Shown piece after piece: positions 46,601 through 59,100 of a stretch of DNA of 64,000 nucleotides. Numbering within the stretch: the stretch's first letter is position 1; each line of letters opens with the position of its first letter. Origin of the DNA: Takakia lepidozioides (Eukaryota > Streptophyta > Takakiopsida > Takakiales > Takakiaceae). The position numbers and the translations under genes are program-made. Under the pieces are notes generated by a model. It saw only the letters and a program-made list of their open reading frames with translations. It was not told the origin of the DNA and searched no databases. The stretch lies in the NCBI GenBank assembly GCA_030704615.1, contig CM060731.1:2852001-2916000 (forward strand), given 5' to 3'.

Positions 46601-49600
46601 GTCCTGTTCCTGGGTCCACATATGATATGCACCTGATGTGGTAGCTAGTCCTGCTAGATGTCTATGGCCTGTGTACTTGCTTTTCACTGCTTGTTATGGC
46701 AAGCTTCTTTTGAGATGGCTGATGAGCATTGGCAGACTGTGCTGACCTTCTGCATCTCAAGTGTGTGGGTCATGTCTTTGGAGTATTCACCTACACTCAG
46801 TAACCATTACTCTGGAGTAAAGTTAAACCATTGTCGGTGTAATGACATTGACTTTGAGCTTCTTGACCTCTTCCATTTGCCCCCAGAAGTATGGAACCGG
46901 TTAAATATCTGCTGTTTGGTGTTTTGTCGAAGCAGCTTACCAAAGCTGTATAAAAATCATTGTGTTTGTTACTTCCCTGCCAGAACCTTCCTGGTAAGAG
47001 ACTTCCTGTTAAAATTGGTTTTCATTTAATCATACTCTATATTCATCATCAATTGCTCCTTGATGCCACCCCTCAATACTTCCAGACAGCTGCCATGAGC
47101 TGTTCTTCTGCATTGACCGACTTAATGTTTGACATTTGGCAGGACAATGTGATGTCAAGATAACATGCTAGTGTCTTTTTTTCCAATTTCTCCTGTCTGT
47201 GATATGCCACTGAAGAGGGTTGGATATTGACGTGTGCAGCCTGTAGCGATATTTATTGTTACTCGGCCGGGGTTGTTGCTTTCATACTAAGAAGTTCTTG
47301 ATGAACTTCTATGAACATCTCCAGGCCGTGTTGTCCAATGCAGTCCAAAGAGGAACTCTTTGTTAAATGTGTCTTGCTTTGTCACACCACCAGATACGGC
47401 AGGCTTCAGACACAAGCATTGTTTCTCTGTGGTTGTCTGCCAAAGATTCCAACACTGGTGATACTGCATGGGGAGGGGCTGATGTGAGGTGTTGGTTTGC
47501 TGGTGATGGGCTATGTATACGTACTGTCAATGATACTAGATTTGTTTGGTACATGACAGTATAAAAGCCTATTTCTCTGTTGGAACTCAAATCAAGTTGT
47601 AGCAGATGTTTGGGTGTACTTATGTGACTATGTTGTCACCAACCTTTGTGCAGAGATGGAGCTGCCAGCAGATTCAGATGCAGGTTGTTCTCCTGACCAA
47701 GTTAGTAATGCAAAGAGAAATTCCAATGGTTCAGATCCCAAGGGGTACTCATCATTGTCCATTGCTGATGACATGCTGGAAGGTAGTATAAGAGAAGCAA
47801 GGACCGACACCATTGTGTTTCCAGCTATGCCTTTGAAAGGGGTCAGAACAGAGGCTTACAGCAAAAATACCATGAAAGGGAACTTGACACGTTCCACGGA
47901 CACAGCAGCAAACAGCAGCTCACCGAGTGCAGGAACCTCCAGCACTTCCTCCCCGGACATGCAGGCTGATCTCAGAAGTGCTTCTCAGGCATGTTTCAAA
48001 TCTGTTGGTTGATTTGTACGGCTCTGCTTTCAATATCTGCATTGCACTTGAGTATGGAAACATTGTCTGTGATTAAGCACTGTGCTTCACCCCTTCTTCA
48101 AGTTCCCTGCATATGTAATGCATGGTCACTACCTGCCCAAGGAGGATAGGAGAAGGCAGACTTCTAGCTCAAGTAAAGTATTACAGCGCACCTTCTATGC
48201 TGTATCCTCGTGCCGTGTGCTTCTTATTTGGTGGCTGATAAGGATCACGCTATGGGCATATTTTTTGTGACCATTGGTCAGAGTGAAGTGAAGCTGGTCA
48301 CTTCAACCAAAGTTGGGGAGGAGACACAAATAGAGGAGGCAGTGCTGGGGGAAGGTAGTGACACGAAACCAAGTGTAACAGCTCCTGACAAAGTGGAGGC
48401 TGGGATGCATAATGCTGAGAATGCTTGTGGCCAATTACCTGATTCCCAGGTGTGGCTTGGCGTTCCTGACACCAAGCGTACTCAGACCGATGGTAGAGTC
48501 ACCCATCCTGACTCAAGTTTTTCTTTGTAGTCTTTCACTGAGAGATCCTTGGGACTAGCAGGCCTGTTCTTCTGGTTTGCTTCACACCGTCCGCCCCATT
48601 TCGTTTTCATATGGGGGAGCAACAGACAAATTAAGTATGCATATGCATCTTCATTATATCTCACATGGTGATATTTCTTGCAGTTAGTGCAGTGGGGTTT
48701 GCTAACCTGCCAAATGCATAGTGGCATTCTTGCAGAGGGCATGGAAGTTGGAAACACACCAAGAGATGTGTCAAGTCATGAGACTGGGGATACATTTACA
48801 TTACGGTCTAGACGGAGTGTTATTTCAAGCAGAGGGCCAGCTGTTAGCGCTGGCATTGAGCCTGATCCGTACCGGAAGGTTAGCAGATGCTTATTTACAG
48901 GACGCTTCACCTTATGCTTCAAATGGTCTTTAGGGTCATTGAGGGAGTGGCATGGACCTTTTCTGACTAGCATAAGGTCTTTTTCGGATTTTAGGTTCAT
49001 GGCTTTGTATACTAACTTTTGCCCTTTCGCATTAATAATAAGTTGAATTTTTGTGGATCCCTAGGTGTACAGTTCAGGCTTGCGACGACGTGGGGGTGCA
49101 GGAGAAGGTGTAATGTTGGAGCCACCAGTAGCTGCTGTAGTGGACAACAAGCTACTTCCGAAAAGTGCGCAGGAGGATGAGAAATCTGAGTCTAAACTGG
49201 TGGATTCTGGTCGACATCCCATAGATAAACATAGTCGAGAGCCTGTCAGCGTACAAACAATGAAAGAAATTTTGGGCATCATGCGAAAAGACATTTTGAA
49301 TCTAGAGAAGCAAATTCCATGGAACTGCTTAGTGAAGTCATGGAAGATGCAGCGTTCGAAGTGGCGAAAGGGTGTCAAAGAGAGTAGTACAGTGAAGGTG
49401 GGTGGCTCTTTGCTGATTGACACATTGCTGATTCTGATTGTCAGTACTCCTTTCTATATTATCCAACAGTTTGTCAGGTCATGCGTTAAAGCAAATGATC
49501 TGACTAGGGAATATGCAGCAACATCTTCCGTTTACCTACAGATACATGTACTGACCATGAGTAATGGCACCTGTCACCCCTGTGATTCTGCTTACAGCCG

Positions 49601-50895
49601 TTTTATCTTATCTGTTGAAGCTAACAACCGCAGCCGGTTTGTCAGTTAATGGCCAGACAATGGTGGTGGGAGTGTGTGTGGAGCTAAATTTTCTCTTCAT
49701 TCATAGTGATGAGTATGAGGTCTTCAAACTCGAGAATTATCATAATGACATTGACAGTACAGGTGTTTACCAGATGGTGAAGATCAGGTCTTGAGCATGG
49801 GGGTTGCTATTTCATGCAGGATCTTGGAGCCAATGTTAAAGCATTTCGGAGTAGTCTATTGCTAACCATGGCTGGCGGTATATCAGACGAAGAGTGGGAG
49901 AAGCGCATAATGAAGGCCATGGAGTCAGGAGATGTTGAGTTGCTCGTGTCTCTGTGGGGAAGGTTGTATGATGATGTTTACAAGTGGGTGCAGTCCAAGC
50001 CCAAGCGCACTCAGGGGGGTGATGGAGACACAAACCTAGTGGACACGTTTGCAGAGTTACGCAAGCAATTTCCACAACTGCATGTGGCTGGGTTGTCTCC
50101 TGCAGGCATCACCACGGCTGCCACATTGGCTGCTGCAGATGCTATTGCTGAGCGGCATCTGGATGCCAACGTAAGTCCTCGGGGGTTTGAAAGTTGTTGG
50201 ATCCTTTCATGGTGGGAGCTTCTTATGATTTGATTTAGTGAATGGATTCTTCCTTCTTCCCAATCTTGTCATTATTTCGTCTCAGCAGCAGTGCAAAAAA
50301 TGCACACATAAATTTAAATGAAAGAATGGTAGAGAGTACACCTTGTATCCATGCTGATGGCACACACAAGGGTATCACCTCGATAGTGTGGACACACCAA
50401 CACTTGCAAGTAGGTCTTGCTTATAACAGCCCCACTTCTATTAGTACGTGAAAGCCTTTGCAGAAGATATGGTAAGGATGCTATATATAAAGTGTAATAC
50501 CATTGGTTGTGGTATGACAGGTATTGTTGGCTGTCCCCATGAAACTGCTTCAACAACATAGCCGAGATGACCTTCTTGCAGTTCGGGAGGCTCTAGGGAG
50601 AGAGAAGCGCCATCTTGCAGCCAAGCTTGCTCAGCTAGAAAGAACTGAAAAGGTAAATAGAGAAGAGGAGATGGTGGCTGGATATTTGGAGATGGAACCT
50701 CCATCAAGCAATCTCCAAGTCAGTTCACCATCTGCACCATTAGAGGCAGAGATGGTTACCATTCCTAGTACTCTTGTGGAGATAGTAAAGCCAAGACCAC
50801 AGCAAGGTGATGAAACAGATGATGGTGGAAGTGACACAGCTGATGATATCCATGATGCAGATGGAGAGGCTACAGACATGTCGGATTCTGATTAG
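43690..50895 (+). CDS. Unrecognised 942-residue protein with a small barrel-like domain
   Basis: Twelve exons with consistent phases: 43690-44387, 45424-45479, 45658-45788, 45925-46023, 46246-46316, 46523-46593, 47654-47988, 48282-48449, 48738-48878, 49065-49397, 49820-50170 and 50521-50895. The N-terminal ~200 residues are acidic and Ser-rich. At ~232-265 LSDPVT, a CMHC pair and LVPNYALRAAVQAF look like parts of a U-box or RING-type fold, but the middle of such a domain is absent. Residues ~325-375 (FVGREAVITTQCLNGWYLVR, then ESVRLQYRSL) suggest a small beta-barrel like Tudor or KOW. Later parts are low complexity, with a helical segment (ISDEEWEKRIMKAME) and a coiled-coil and acidic tail ending DMSDSD. 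A plant-specific nuclear or ubiquitin-related factor is possible, but that is inference. Exon 2 acceptor choice is the weakest junction. Confidence 0.68.
47989..48281 (+). other. GC-AG intron of the 942-aa gene
   Basis: The exon ends TCTCAG|GCATGT and the next begins TTGGTCAG|AGTGAAGTG. Only a GC donor keeps both exons in frame (phase 0 to phase 0). GC-AG introns make up about 1% of plant introns. Confidence 0.6.
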
Positions 50896-52605
50896 GAAAG
50901 ACTTTTTTATTGAGCTCTTTCTGAGAATTGGCCGCTGGCAAACTAAAATGGTTTCAAGTGTAATGGGGCAAACTTTTTTATTACCCACACATTGGAAAGT
51001 GCATCCACACAGGACTGACATGTACAAAATTGCTAGTGTATGTAGTGTGAAGGTATAGTATGTTGAGAATGGCTTTAAGGGCCTTCCCTCCTTTTAGCTA
51101 GATCTGCAATGCGGGGACGTTTCAGCCAGGTTTGAAGGGTTGGTCTAGTTTTAAATTCTTATGTACAAATAATATGGAGTCTTCTCTGGCCTTTTGGGGG
51201 TTGCCTTGATCTTACACCGCAATACAAGCTATCTTTGTTATGACTATTTGAAATCTTTAGCATGCTGGTGATGGAGGACCTTGAATTTGGGCTTCACTCG
51301 CGAAGCATTTACAGAAGATGAAATGGATATTGATAGATTGTGAGCTGGGATTGGTTCTCTTTCAACAGGTATGACTGATGTCAAAGTTTTAGGACCTCCG
51401 ACCGCATGTTCTACGTGGCAGATTTTTGGGATTTCTATTGCATTTGTACAGTCTGATACCTTCACACTTCCCATTGGATTGACAAAAGTACGCAACTTCA
51501 ACTCACTGGGATGACACATGTGGGTGTGCCTCATGCAGTATGCTCCTACATGTTTGAGAGAATGGATCAGTTTGGACCGCCAGAATGCAATGGTGTAGAC
51601 TTTGCAGGTGACTTCAACACTGTACCTCGACACTTGCTAGGCAACTCTCCAATGCTCATTTGAACCGAATCTGCCCCAAAGTATAGACTACAAATCCATG
51701 TGGTGACTTTGGGTCCCTCATTGGCTCATCTTACAGCCCAATCAGGATCCAAAGCTGGACAAGGGAAAACTGTACAACAATCAACACATCCAGAAATGTC
51801 ATTTGTTAAAGACCCAGCTGATGTTATGTAAGTGGAGAGTTCTTACCATAGGCTCATTCAGTTCTGCTTTCATTGCCCTTTTGACTGAAGCTAGAAATAA
51901 AGACTTTCTACATATCCCTACAAATTGGCAGTCATGCCTGCAATTCCCAACTGGTTCAGATGGGTGGGTACAACTCATGTAAAACCATGAAAAGTGACCA
52001 TCATTCTGCCACATAAATTGACATTACTTCCAACTCATTCACATAATGATCTCTAGGATTCACATGAATTAACAAAAATTCTTTCAACATCCTTGCAGTT
52101 CCATATAATAGAAATGCCTACTACCTCACCTACAGGATAAGCTCCAACTATCCAGGACTATGAATGTCTCTTACTACACTAGGATCTTGTAGAGCATACG
52201 TTATACTAATCTAATACCATGAGCAGAAAGAGAATGCTTGTACATCAGCTAAACTCTTGAGGTTGTAGCAGCTCACTACTGGGAAGTACTAAGCACTTCG
52301 ACACTGGTTTGCAATCAGAACTAGGACCAATGCAAATCCATGTCCACTCTTTCTAGCTAGGCATCCGACTGACGTGCGCATCTACCAAAATGTTCACAAA
52401 CATCCTTGTTCTTTCCAAAAATAAAATGGTCAAATGCAGATTGACCTATATCATCTCCAAGAAAAAATACACTGTATTCCCTCCAAATATGAGATGGGGG
52501 AAAGCAATTCATCAATCAGCGTCTCCTCAATTTATGTACACATCCCATTGTGGTTACCAAGGCCTCTGCTGGCTTCACCATATTGCACTGAAAACCCAGC
52601 AGCTG
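50896..52605. other. Region between convergent genes
   Basis: Holds the 3' untranslated regions of the 942-aa gene and the SAP gene. The longest frame (minus strand, 51244-51633, 129 codons) has no recognisable domain and no matched splice partner. Confidence 0.4.
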
Positions 52606-55503
52606 TCACACATGCCGTTTCTGTTCTTTCATCAGTCGTGTTATCAGCTCCTCCTGCCCACCACCCCATGACTGATTACAACCAACATTGTCATCTCTCT
52701 CCGCAAGCAATGCAAAACTACCTGTGTAACACTTTCCCTTCACAAATAGGTGCGACTACAAAAAGTATTGCTAGTTGTGCAAGCTGCAGAAAATACCTTA
52801 TTGCCCTTCAAAGGAAGACTCCTCTCCTTCAGCATCGCTTTTAGCTTCTGCACAGTGAAGGTCTGCAAGTCCTTCTCCGAGAGTCGGCTTGACCCACCAT
52901 CTGCCGCCACACCCGCAGATATTAACGTCAATTTGCTCAGGAGACCACAGATACTTGAGAACTCGATCTCTACAAAGCAATAGTGCCGCAACCTCACCTT
53001 TTCTTACTGTCACACTGCCACTTCCAGTATTAACCCTCTTTGATGCTAGTTTGTCTTCATGATGCCGCTCCGCAGGCCTGCCAAATACATATGCCATGCC
53101 TGCTAATCAGAACCCAATCTGATGAGAGTCTACTGTCAGCCTCAAGGACACCCACCTTCACCCGTAGTACTTGTCAATATTTTCATACAGACACACCCCC
53201 CCCACTCCTCATCTGTCATTCTCGTCCAACCAGAGATGAGGATGGTAGTATACTGTTTGGACCAAAATGATATGAAAAAACCAGATGAGCTTGCATGTGG
53301 CCCCCAAGTGCCTGCCTAACATTCGTTCAGTAACAGATGCTATGAATGCTGGGAATGGAGGCTGAACTTGAAGACAGTTTGGTATCAGCAAACCCATGCA
53401 ACAGAATCAGATTGGTACTGTTTCGCCACAGAGGAAAGAAGAGAGGGCAGCAGAAGTCAGTCTGAGCATAAGAGGAATACCGCTTCCCCTTCCCTTCCTC
53501 AGCAGCCACCTTGCCTTTGTTATCTTTTGCTTTCTGGTCCGCCCTTCCTTTCTTCAGGGTGAGATATCGTATGAGGATATTTGTGGCATCTGTTTTGATC
53601 AGCTGTTCCTCTGAAGCCATCAACATTCTGTCAGTCCACATACTTGGTCCCAACCAACTTGTCAAAACTGATGACAAGTTCATCAAGCTAAGGGCATTCA
53701 CATTTGTGCTGGGTAACAGACATGGGAAACTAAGGACAAGACGGTTGGGGATGTTGTTGGCTACAAGTGGTACGGTAAGATGTGTGCCCTCAAGATGGCA
53801 TCTGCAAAGCATGGTCAAAAAGGCATGAGGTTCTTTGTCCTTGATTTGTGTGATAATTGTGAAATCATCAACAAGGAACTTCAGTACAAACACAGTATTT
53901 GACTGAAACTGAAGGGCGGCGTGAGGGCGCTTTCTGGGATGTGTCTACATGCATACAGAGATAGCCCTTAGTGTTGAGACTGGTAAAGCCTTCGAGGAAG
54001 TTAAGCTCAATTGTGCCAAGTTCCTTGCTAGGGTACATGGTCTTGTTAGGCAACTTTAGTGCCCAGGTGGGAAACAGGGCGATGCCATTGGGCTTTTTGG
54101 TGAGGACGAGCAACTGCAAGCGGCTAAAATTGCCAGGAAGAGCTCAGCATTCGAACAATAGGTCAAAAGAAGACCCTTTGCGGTGGACTCATGAAAAAGA
54201 CCAAACTGGGGAACAGTCCATTGTGGATTATATCATAGTGGATAAGGAGTTGTTTCCTCGGTGTGCCAAGGAACCAGTACTGGTACAGACCACTTTCTTG
54301 TCTGGACTGAGATCAAAAGGTGTATTCATAACACTAAGGGATCTGTGAAATGTTCACTTCAAAAGTGGCGCATATAAAACTTCCGGGGGGAAGAGGTCAA
54401 GACCAGTATATTGAGGCCTTGAAAGAGGCTCTCCCACCCTTTATCCAATCGCTCCAAGATCTCCCCTTTTGCTTGGGTGATGCAAGAAGCAAGGTTGAAA
54501 GAGCTGTGGACACTTGGGAGAGTTTTGTCACTTAGGATCACCGAGAGTTTACAGGGACTGCTGTAATATCAAAGATGACAGGGAGCTGTGGTCTAGATAT
54601 TACCAGCTGCGAAAGGATGTGATCATCTAGTAAAAGCTCAGAGGAAAACATATTGGGAAGAGTTGTACATTGACATTAACTTGAAGCCATGAGTGACCTA
54701 ACCTGGTGGAGAGGTGTCATGGTCGCATACGTAGACACGCAATCCACCCTGCCAAACCAGTTCCCAGTCAATTGCATAGAGTGTACCAGTGCTTCATAGT
54801 AACAATCTGCCTGGAAGCAAAAAATCATCAGAACCACCGTCCTTATCAGTAGGTCAGGGATATAGAGCATGTCTGCCTATACTCCCAAGTAATCAGACAG
54901 CTCAAAATCAATTGGCTCCCAATATCTCCCACTGCCACAGAAGGTTGGAGAACACATCATTGACTTCATCATGATGTTATGCATATTAGGTCAAGATACA
55001 ACAATAGTGCAGACTAGGATTTTTTACTACATAGAGCTGATTAGGGTACCCAATTCCTGAACTGAATGTACTCAGCAGCTTAGAAAAATATAATTTGACC
55101 AACACGGCACAGCGACATGCCTGAAACAGAATACGAGCAGCCCAAATTCTGAAGCTGCAACTGGGAATCTTTACATTGTAATTGATCTAAGCGACCTCCA
55201 AATAAGTGCATTTTGTGACAAGAACAATGATGATGATGATGCCGAAGATGATGCCGGCCGTACTGATCCAGATACAAGGAAAATGAATTCAGGACCACAC
55301 AGATCTCGGTGGCGGTACAATCTGAAACCCATGACGCATGCAGCAACACGGCCACCTATCCCGAAATGTTGGACCCAAATGATACCGGAGGCAAGGACTA
55401 CAAAGGGCAGGGAAGAAGGGCTTACAGGAGTGGAGGAGGACACACAGGTCGAGAAGTAACCCCGCGACGGTAGATGCTGCAAATACTGCCCTGCTCCCTC
55501 CAT
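52606..55503 (-). CDS. Small basic SAP-domain protein
   Basis: Exons on the minus strand: 55503-55426 ([20 protein letters not shown]), 54810-54703 ([20 protein letters not shown]), 53551-53481 ([15 protein letters not shown]), 53077-52998, 52900-52797 and 52653-52606. All phases agree, giving 162 residues; skipping the second exon also keeps frame and gives 126. The last two exons join into a full SAP motif ([30 protein letters not shown]), a two-helix DNA- or RNA-binding fold, right at the C-terminus. The lysine-rich middle suggests a nuclear protein. Which pathway it serves is unknown. The intron between exons 2 and 3 hosts a decayed LINE in the opposite orientation. Confidence 0.68.
53630..54690 (+). 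mobile_element. Decayed LINE copy (endonuclease region) in a SAP-gene intron
   Basis: Frame-broken text parallels the full [24 protein letters not shown] against KMCTLKAASAKRGQKGVGFF, then [20 protein letters not shown] against QWTREKPQTGERSIVDYIIM. The right end ([12 protein letters not shown]) matches the start of the reverse-transcriptase frame after an internal deletion. It is antisense to the host gene. Confidence 0.8.
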
Positions 55504-56199
55504 TGAATCAATCAATCCTTTCCCTCCTGACCTCTCCTTCTCTTCACCCACCTATATACTGAAATCTTGCTCACAAGAACTCTTCACGAGGTTACTCCCA
55601 ACCCAACTGCAACCATCGTCCCCACCATCACCATCATTAACCATGGTCAATTCCTCCGATGGGTGTTTGGATTTCCCGCCAGCAGCCGCCGCCACCCAAA
55701 TGTAACCATGGTTTAGTAAATCACCTTCTTCTTAGGTCTAACGTGTGATCTGCGCACAAGAAGCTTCTTCGTCGTCTGTTTCCTAGATGTATCAATCATG
55801 TGTTTGCCCAGAACGATCAATCTGCAAATTTTCTGTCACTCACTGGGACCCAACACTCAACGTCAATTTTGTCAGTTAATAATTTGTAATGCAGAATCTG
55901 GCTCTCTTCAACAGCATGTGAGTGTGTTTGATTATCTGGGTCCATTGTAGGGCTGTCACGGAGGGACACTTGTTGATGCGGAGACAAATCTTGATGCTGC
56001 TGTACCATGCATAGAGGTCTCTTAATTAGCTGCGGATTCTAGATCTTTGTACAAGCGCTCAAATTCGAATGGATTTCAACCAGATTTGAGGTTCTCGACT
56101 CTCTGATGAAGTGCTCGAGTAAATTTGACAGGAAACCATAATTGGCGGTTAAGGTTTTGGCGCTTGAATTTCAGCCCTGATTTTTTAGGGGATTGAGCT
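55504..56199. promoter_or_regulatory. Spacer between divergent SAP and RETICULATA-related genes
   Basis: A 0.7 kb head-to-head interval likely to include both leaders and promoters. No individual site was assigned. Confidence 0.4.
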
Positions 56200-59100
56200 A
56201 TGGCAATGGCGGCTAGGGCGCCACCTTTGCTGCAGCAGTCAGCAGGGCGAGATGGGTTGGGAGGACGCGAGGATAGGAATGCCTGCACCATGTTGGAATA
56301 TCAGGCCCCCCAAAGCCTCGCTCTGCATTCAGCTTCTTGGGCTGATAGAGTTGGTTTAGTTCAAGAATATAGGCAGCTGTTCAGAAACTTGTATAAGAGT
56401 AGCAGCAGGAGGCCGATTAGCGTGAAGAAAACCCATGTACTCGTTGCATGCAATAGCTCCGCAGATAATCTGCAGTCACGTGTTGTTTCCGGGGACGGCC
56501 CTAGCAGTGCAGCAGCTGAGCGCATCTCCTCCGTGCGTGGAGTACCTCTGGAGTTATCCGCCAAAGGAGAAGATGCAGTCTTTGGTGTGGAGGGGTCTGT
56601 AGATGGAGGAGGTGGGTCTGGTAAGTTCGGAGGCGACGATGGGGGATCCCAAGGGGGGAATCATGAAGGTCACGGAGGCGAAGGGGACAGTGACGGTGAG
56701 GATGATGAGGATGAGGGATTCGGCGTGTTGCTGGATGCGGAGCAGGTTCATAACGAGGTGCGAGCTAGAGGAGTCAGTCTTCCAGCGGACATGGCCGAGG
56801 CCGCCAGCACTGTGGGCATTCGCAAGCTGCTACTCTCTCGCTACTTGGACTTGCAGGTGCCTTTTTTTATCTGTGGTCTGATCAATTTCCAATGACACAG
56901 AGATGTACTTCGGTGTTGAATCTGTGTGAGTGACATGGTGGCGGAGGAGTGAGTGATAAAGAGGCCGAAACTTCTTATTCACATAAGATGGGTGATGGTT
57001 CAGCTGGGTGATAGTTGGTGAATGGTGAGAGCGGGTGGCTTGCAGGGAAAGTTCCACGGCCACTGAATTCACTGGCGTTGATCTTAAAGCCTAAAGCCCT
57101 TCCTCAGATTTTGAATGGCGCTCATGTTATCTGGCAAGCCATTGGTGGAGCATGAGTCTAATGTTGAATGTGTGTCTTGTACTCATGCAGGAGGCAGCAT
57201 GGCCTCTAGGGCCAGCAATAAAGAGCAATGCTATGCTGCGGAATAGGATGGTCGCAGATCCAAGCTTCCTGTTCAAAGTTTTCACAGAAGTATGTGGTGA
57301 ACTCTCTTTCCTCAGAGCCATTTGTGTCATACACTGATATCCTTCCTCTTAAGATCAAGGTTGAAAGGTAGAGTCTCACCTGGCTCGTGGCTTTTTTGCA
57401 GATAGCCATTGATTCTGGGTGTGCAACATTTGCAGAGGTCCAGAAGAGGGGCAAGGATTTCTGGAATGAGTTTGAGCTCTACATGTCTGATCTGCTAGTG
57501 GGCATGGTATTGGATGTGGCACTTGTGGGCATGCTGGCCCCCTTTGTGCGCTTTGGCAATACCACTGCTGCAGGTTCTGGCACCAGGGCTCGGCTCTCTC
57601 GAGCCATCCAAGCTCTGCCAAGCAGGTATGATGTTACCTCTCTCAGATCAAGTTATTTGCCTGCGAGGACATAGGCCTTGTTCAATGTAAGCAACTTGTG
57701 ACAGCACCACCTTAGACGGATATTGGCATCTTTTTGCTCCACAGACTCTTATTCAGTGATTTTTGCTTTGGATTAGTACTGATTGACTTTTTGCTTATTT
57801 TGGAGCATGAATGTGAGGAGTTGTTGCTCTTCAGCTCTAAAGTATACTATCACCTGGAGGTAAATGCTCTCCTGTGGGGAGTAAATACCCACTCTGGCTT
57901 GTTAGAGCCTGTTCCTCATAGGTTATCTTGCTTTCTACTGCATTACCTTGCGGTAGTCTGGATCATTCATTGTATTATGTGAGGTTGTGCAGCATTTTTG
58001 AAGCAGCACGGCCAGGATGTTCTTTTACTTTGCAGCAACGAATTGGCACATTTTTTTACAAGGTGTGTGATAGATTTCTAATTTCATGTTTTCAAAAGTA
58101 AGATATCAGTACTTGACCTCCTTACATTTGATGTTTGTGTGGACTTATGTCAATTGGTATGTGAGGAAATTTCGCAGTTGGCAGAAAAAGTGACGTGGTT
58201 CAAGTTTGGTGGGGAGCTTAATTGCACCTGTGGGAATGTTTCCACATTTTTTGTCTGAGAATTGTCTCATAATGAGGCCTCCAAGGTTCTGATGCTGGAA
58301 GGTGTGGAATTTTTTTGATGTTCCAATCTCTTCGAAATGAGCAGGCTGGTCAATATGGAGCTGCTGGCTTTGCCTGTGGCATTGTTGGCCAAGGAATTGC
58401 CAGCTCTATCATGACCCTTAAACGGTATGTTTCTACTTTTTCTGTCAGTCTTACTGTGGATGTCTATTTAAATCAGATGAGCACACTGAAAGCCAAGTGT
58501 GTTCTGGTTGCACACTGTTGGAGTGGCACGTTTTGTTCGTTTGTATGTGTACTGTTTTATTCTGTAAAGCTCCTTGTCCCCTCCCATCTGTGTGTCACTT
58601 GCACCATGCACTGTGGACCCCTTTGTGACTATTGTTTTTGCATTAATATACCAAATCTCAAGATAAGTATGTGAGGTCATATAAGAATGCTCAGAGGTGG
58701 TTGCTGTTTGCAGGAAATTGAAGAAGTCAGGGGAAGGAGAGGTCCCCGTCCCTCCAATTTTGCAAAGCGCTGCACTCTGGGGTACATTAGGGTTGATAGA
58801 TGTGATATTGATGTCTCTTGTTCTGCATCATGTATGTTTAAATGTGTTATGCAGGTAGTAGAGAGCTCGACAGTACTCTCTCTTTGCAACCAGGCAGTTG
58901 CATGCGGACAATTGCCTCTGTGAGCGCCTTATTGACAGTTGCAGGAAAACAAGTTAGTAAACAAGTTAACACCTGCAGCTGAGCTGCAAGGATATGCTAA
59001 ACCTGGTGGGTGTGAACCACAGAGAAGGCTCCGGGAGGGCTAGTTTCCTACGCGGTCAATGTAAGGCTATGGCAAGCTAACATTAGCAGGGAACAGTTTG

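Noticed and set aside
51244-51633. Minus-strand 129-codon frame as a gene
   Set aside because: No domain, no splice partner, and the adjacent SAP gene ends cleanly at 52606.
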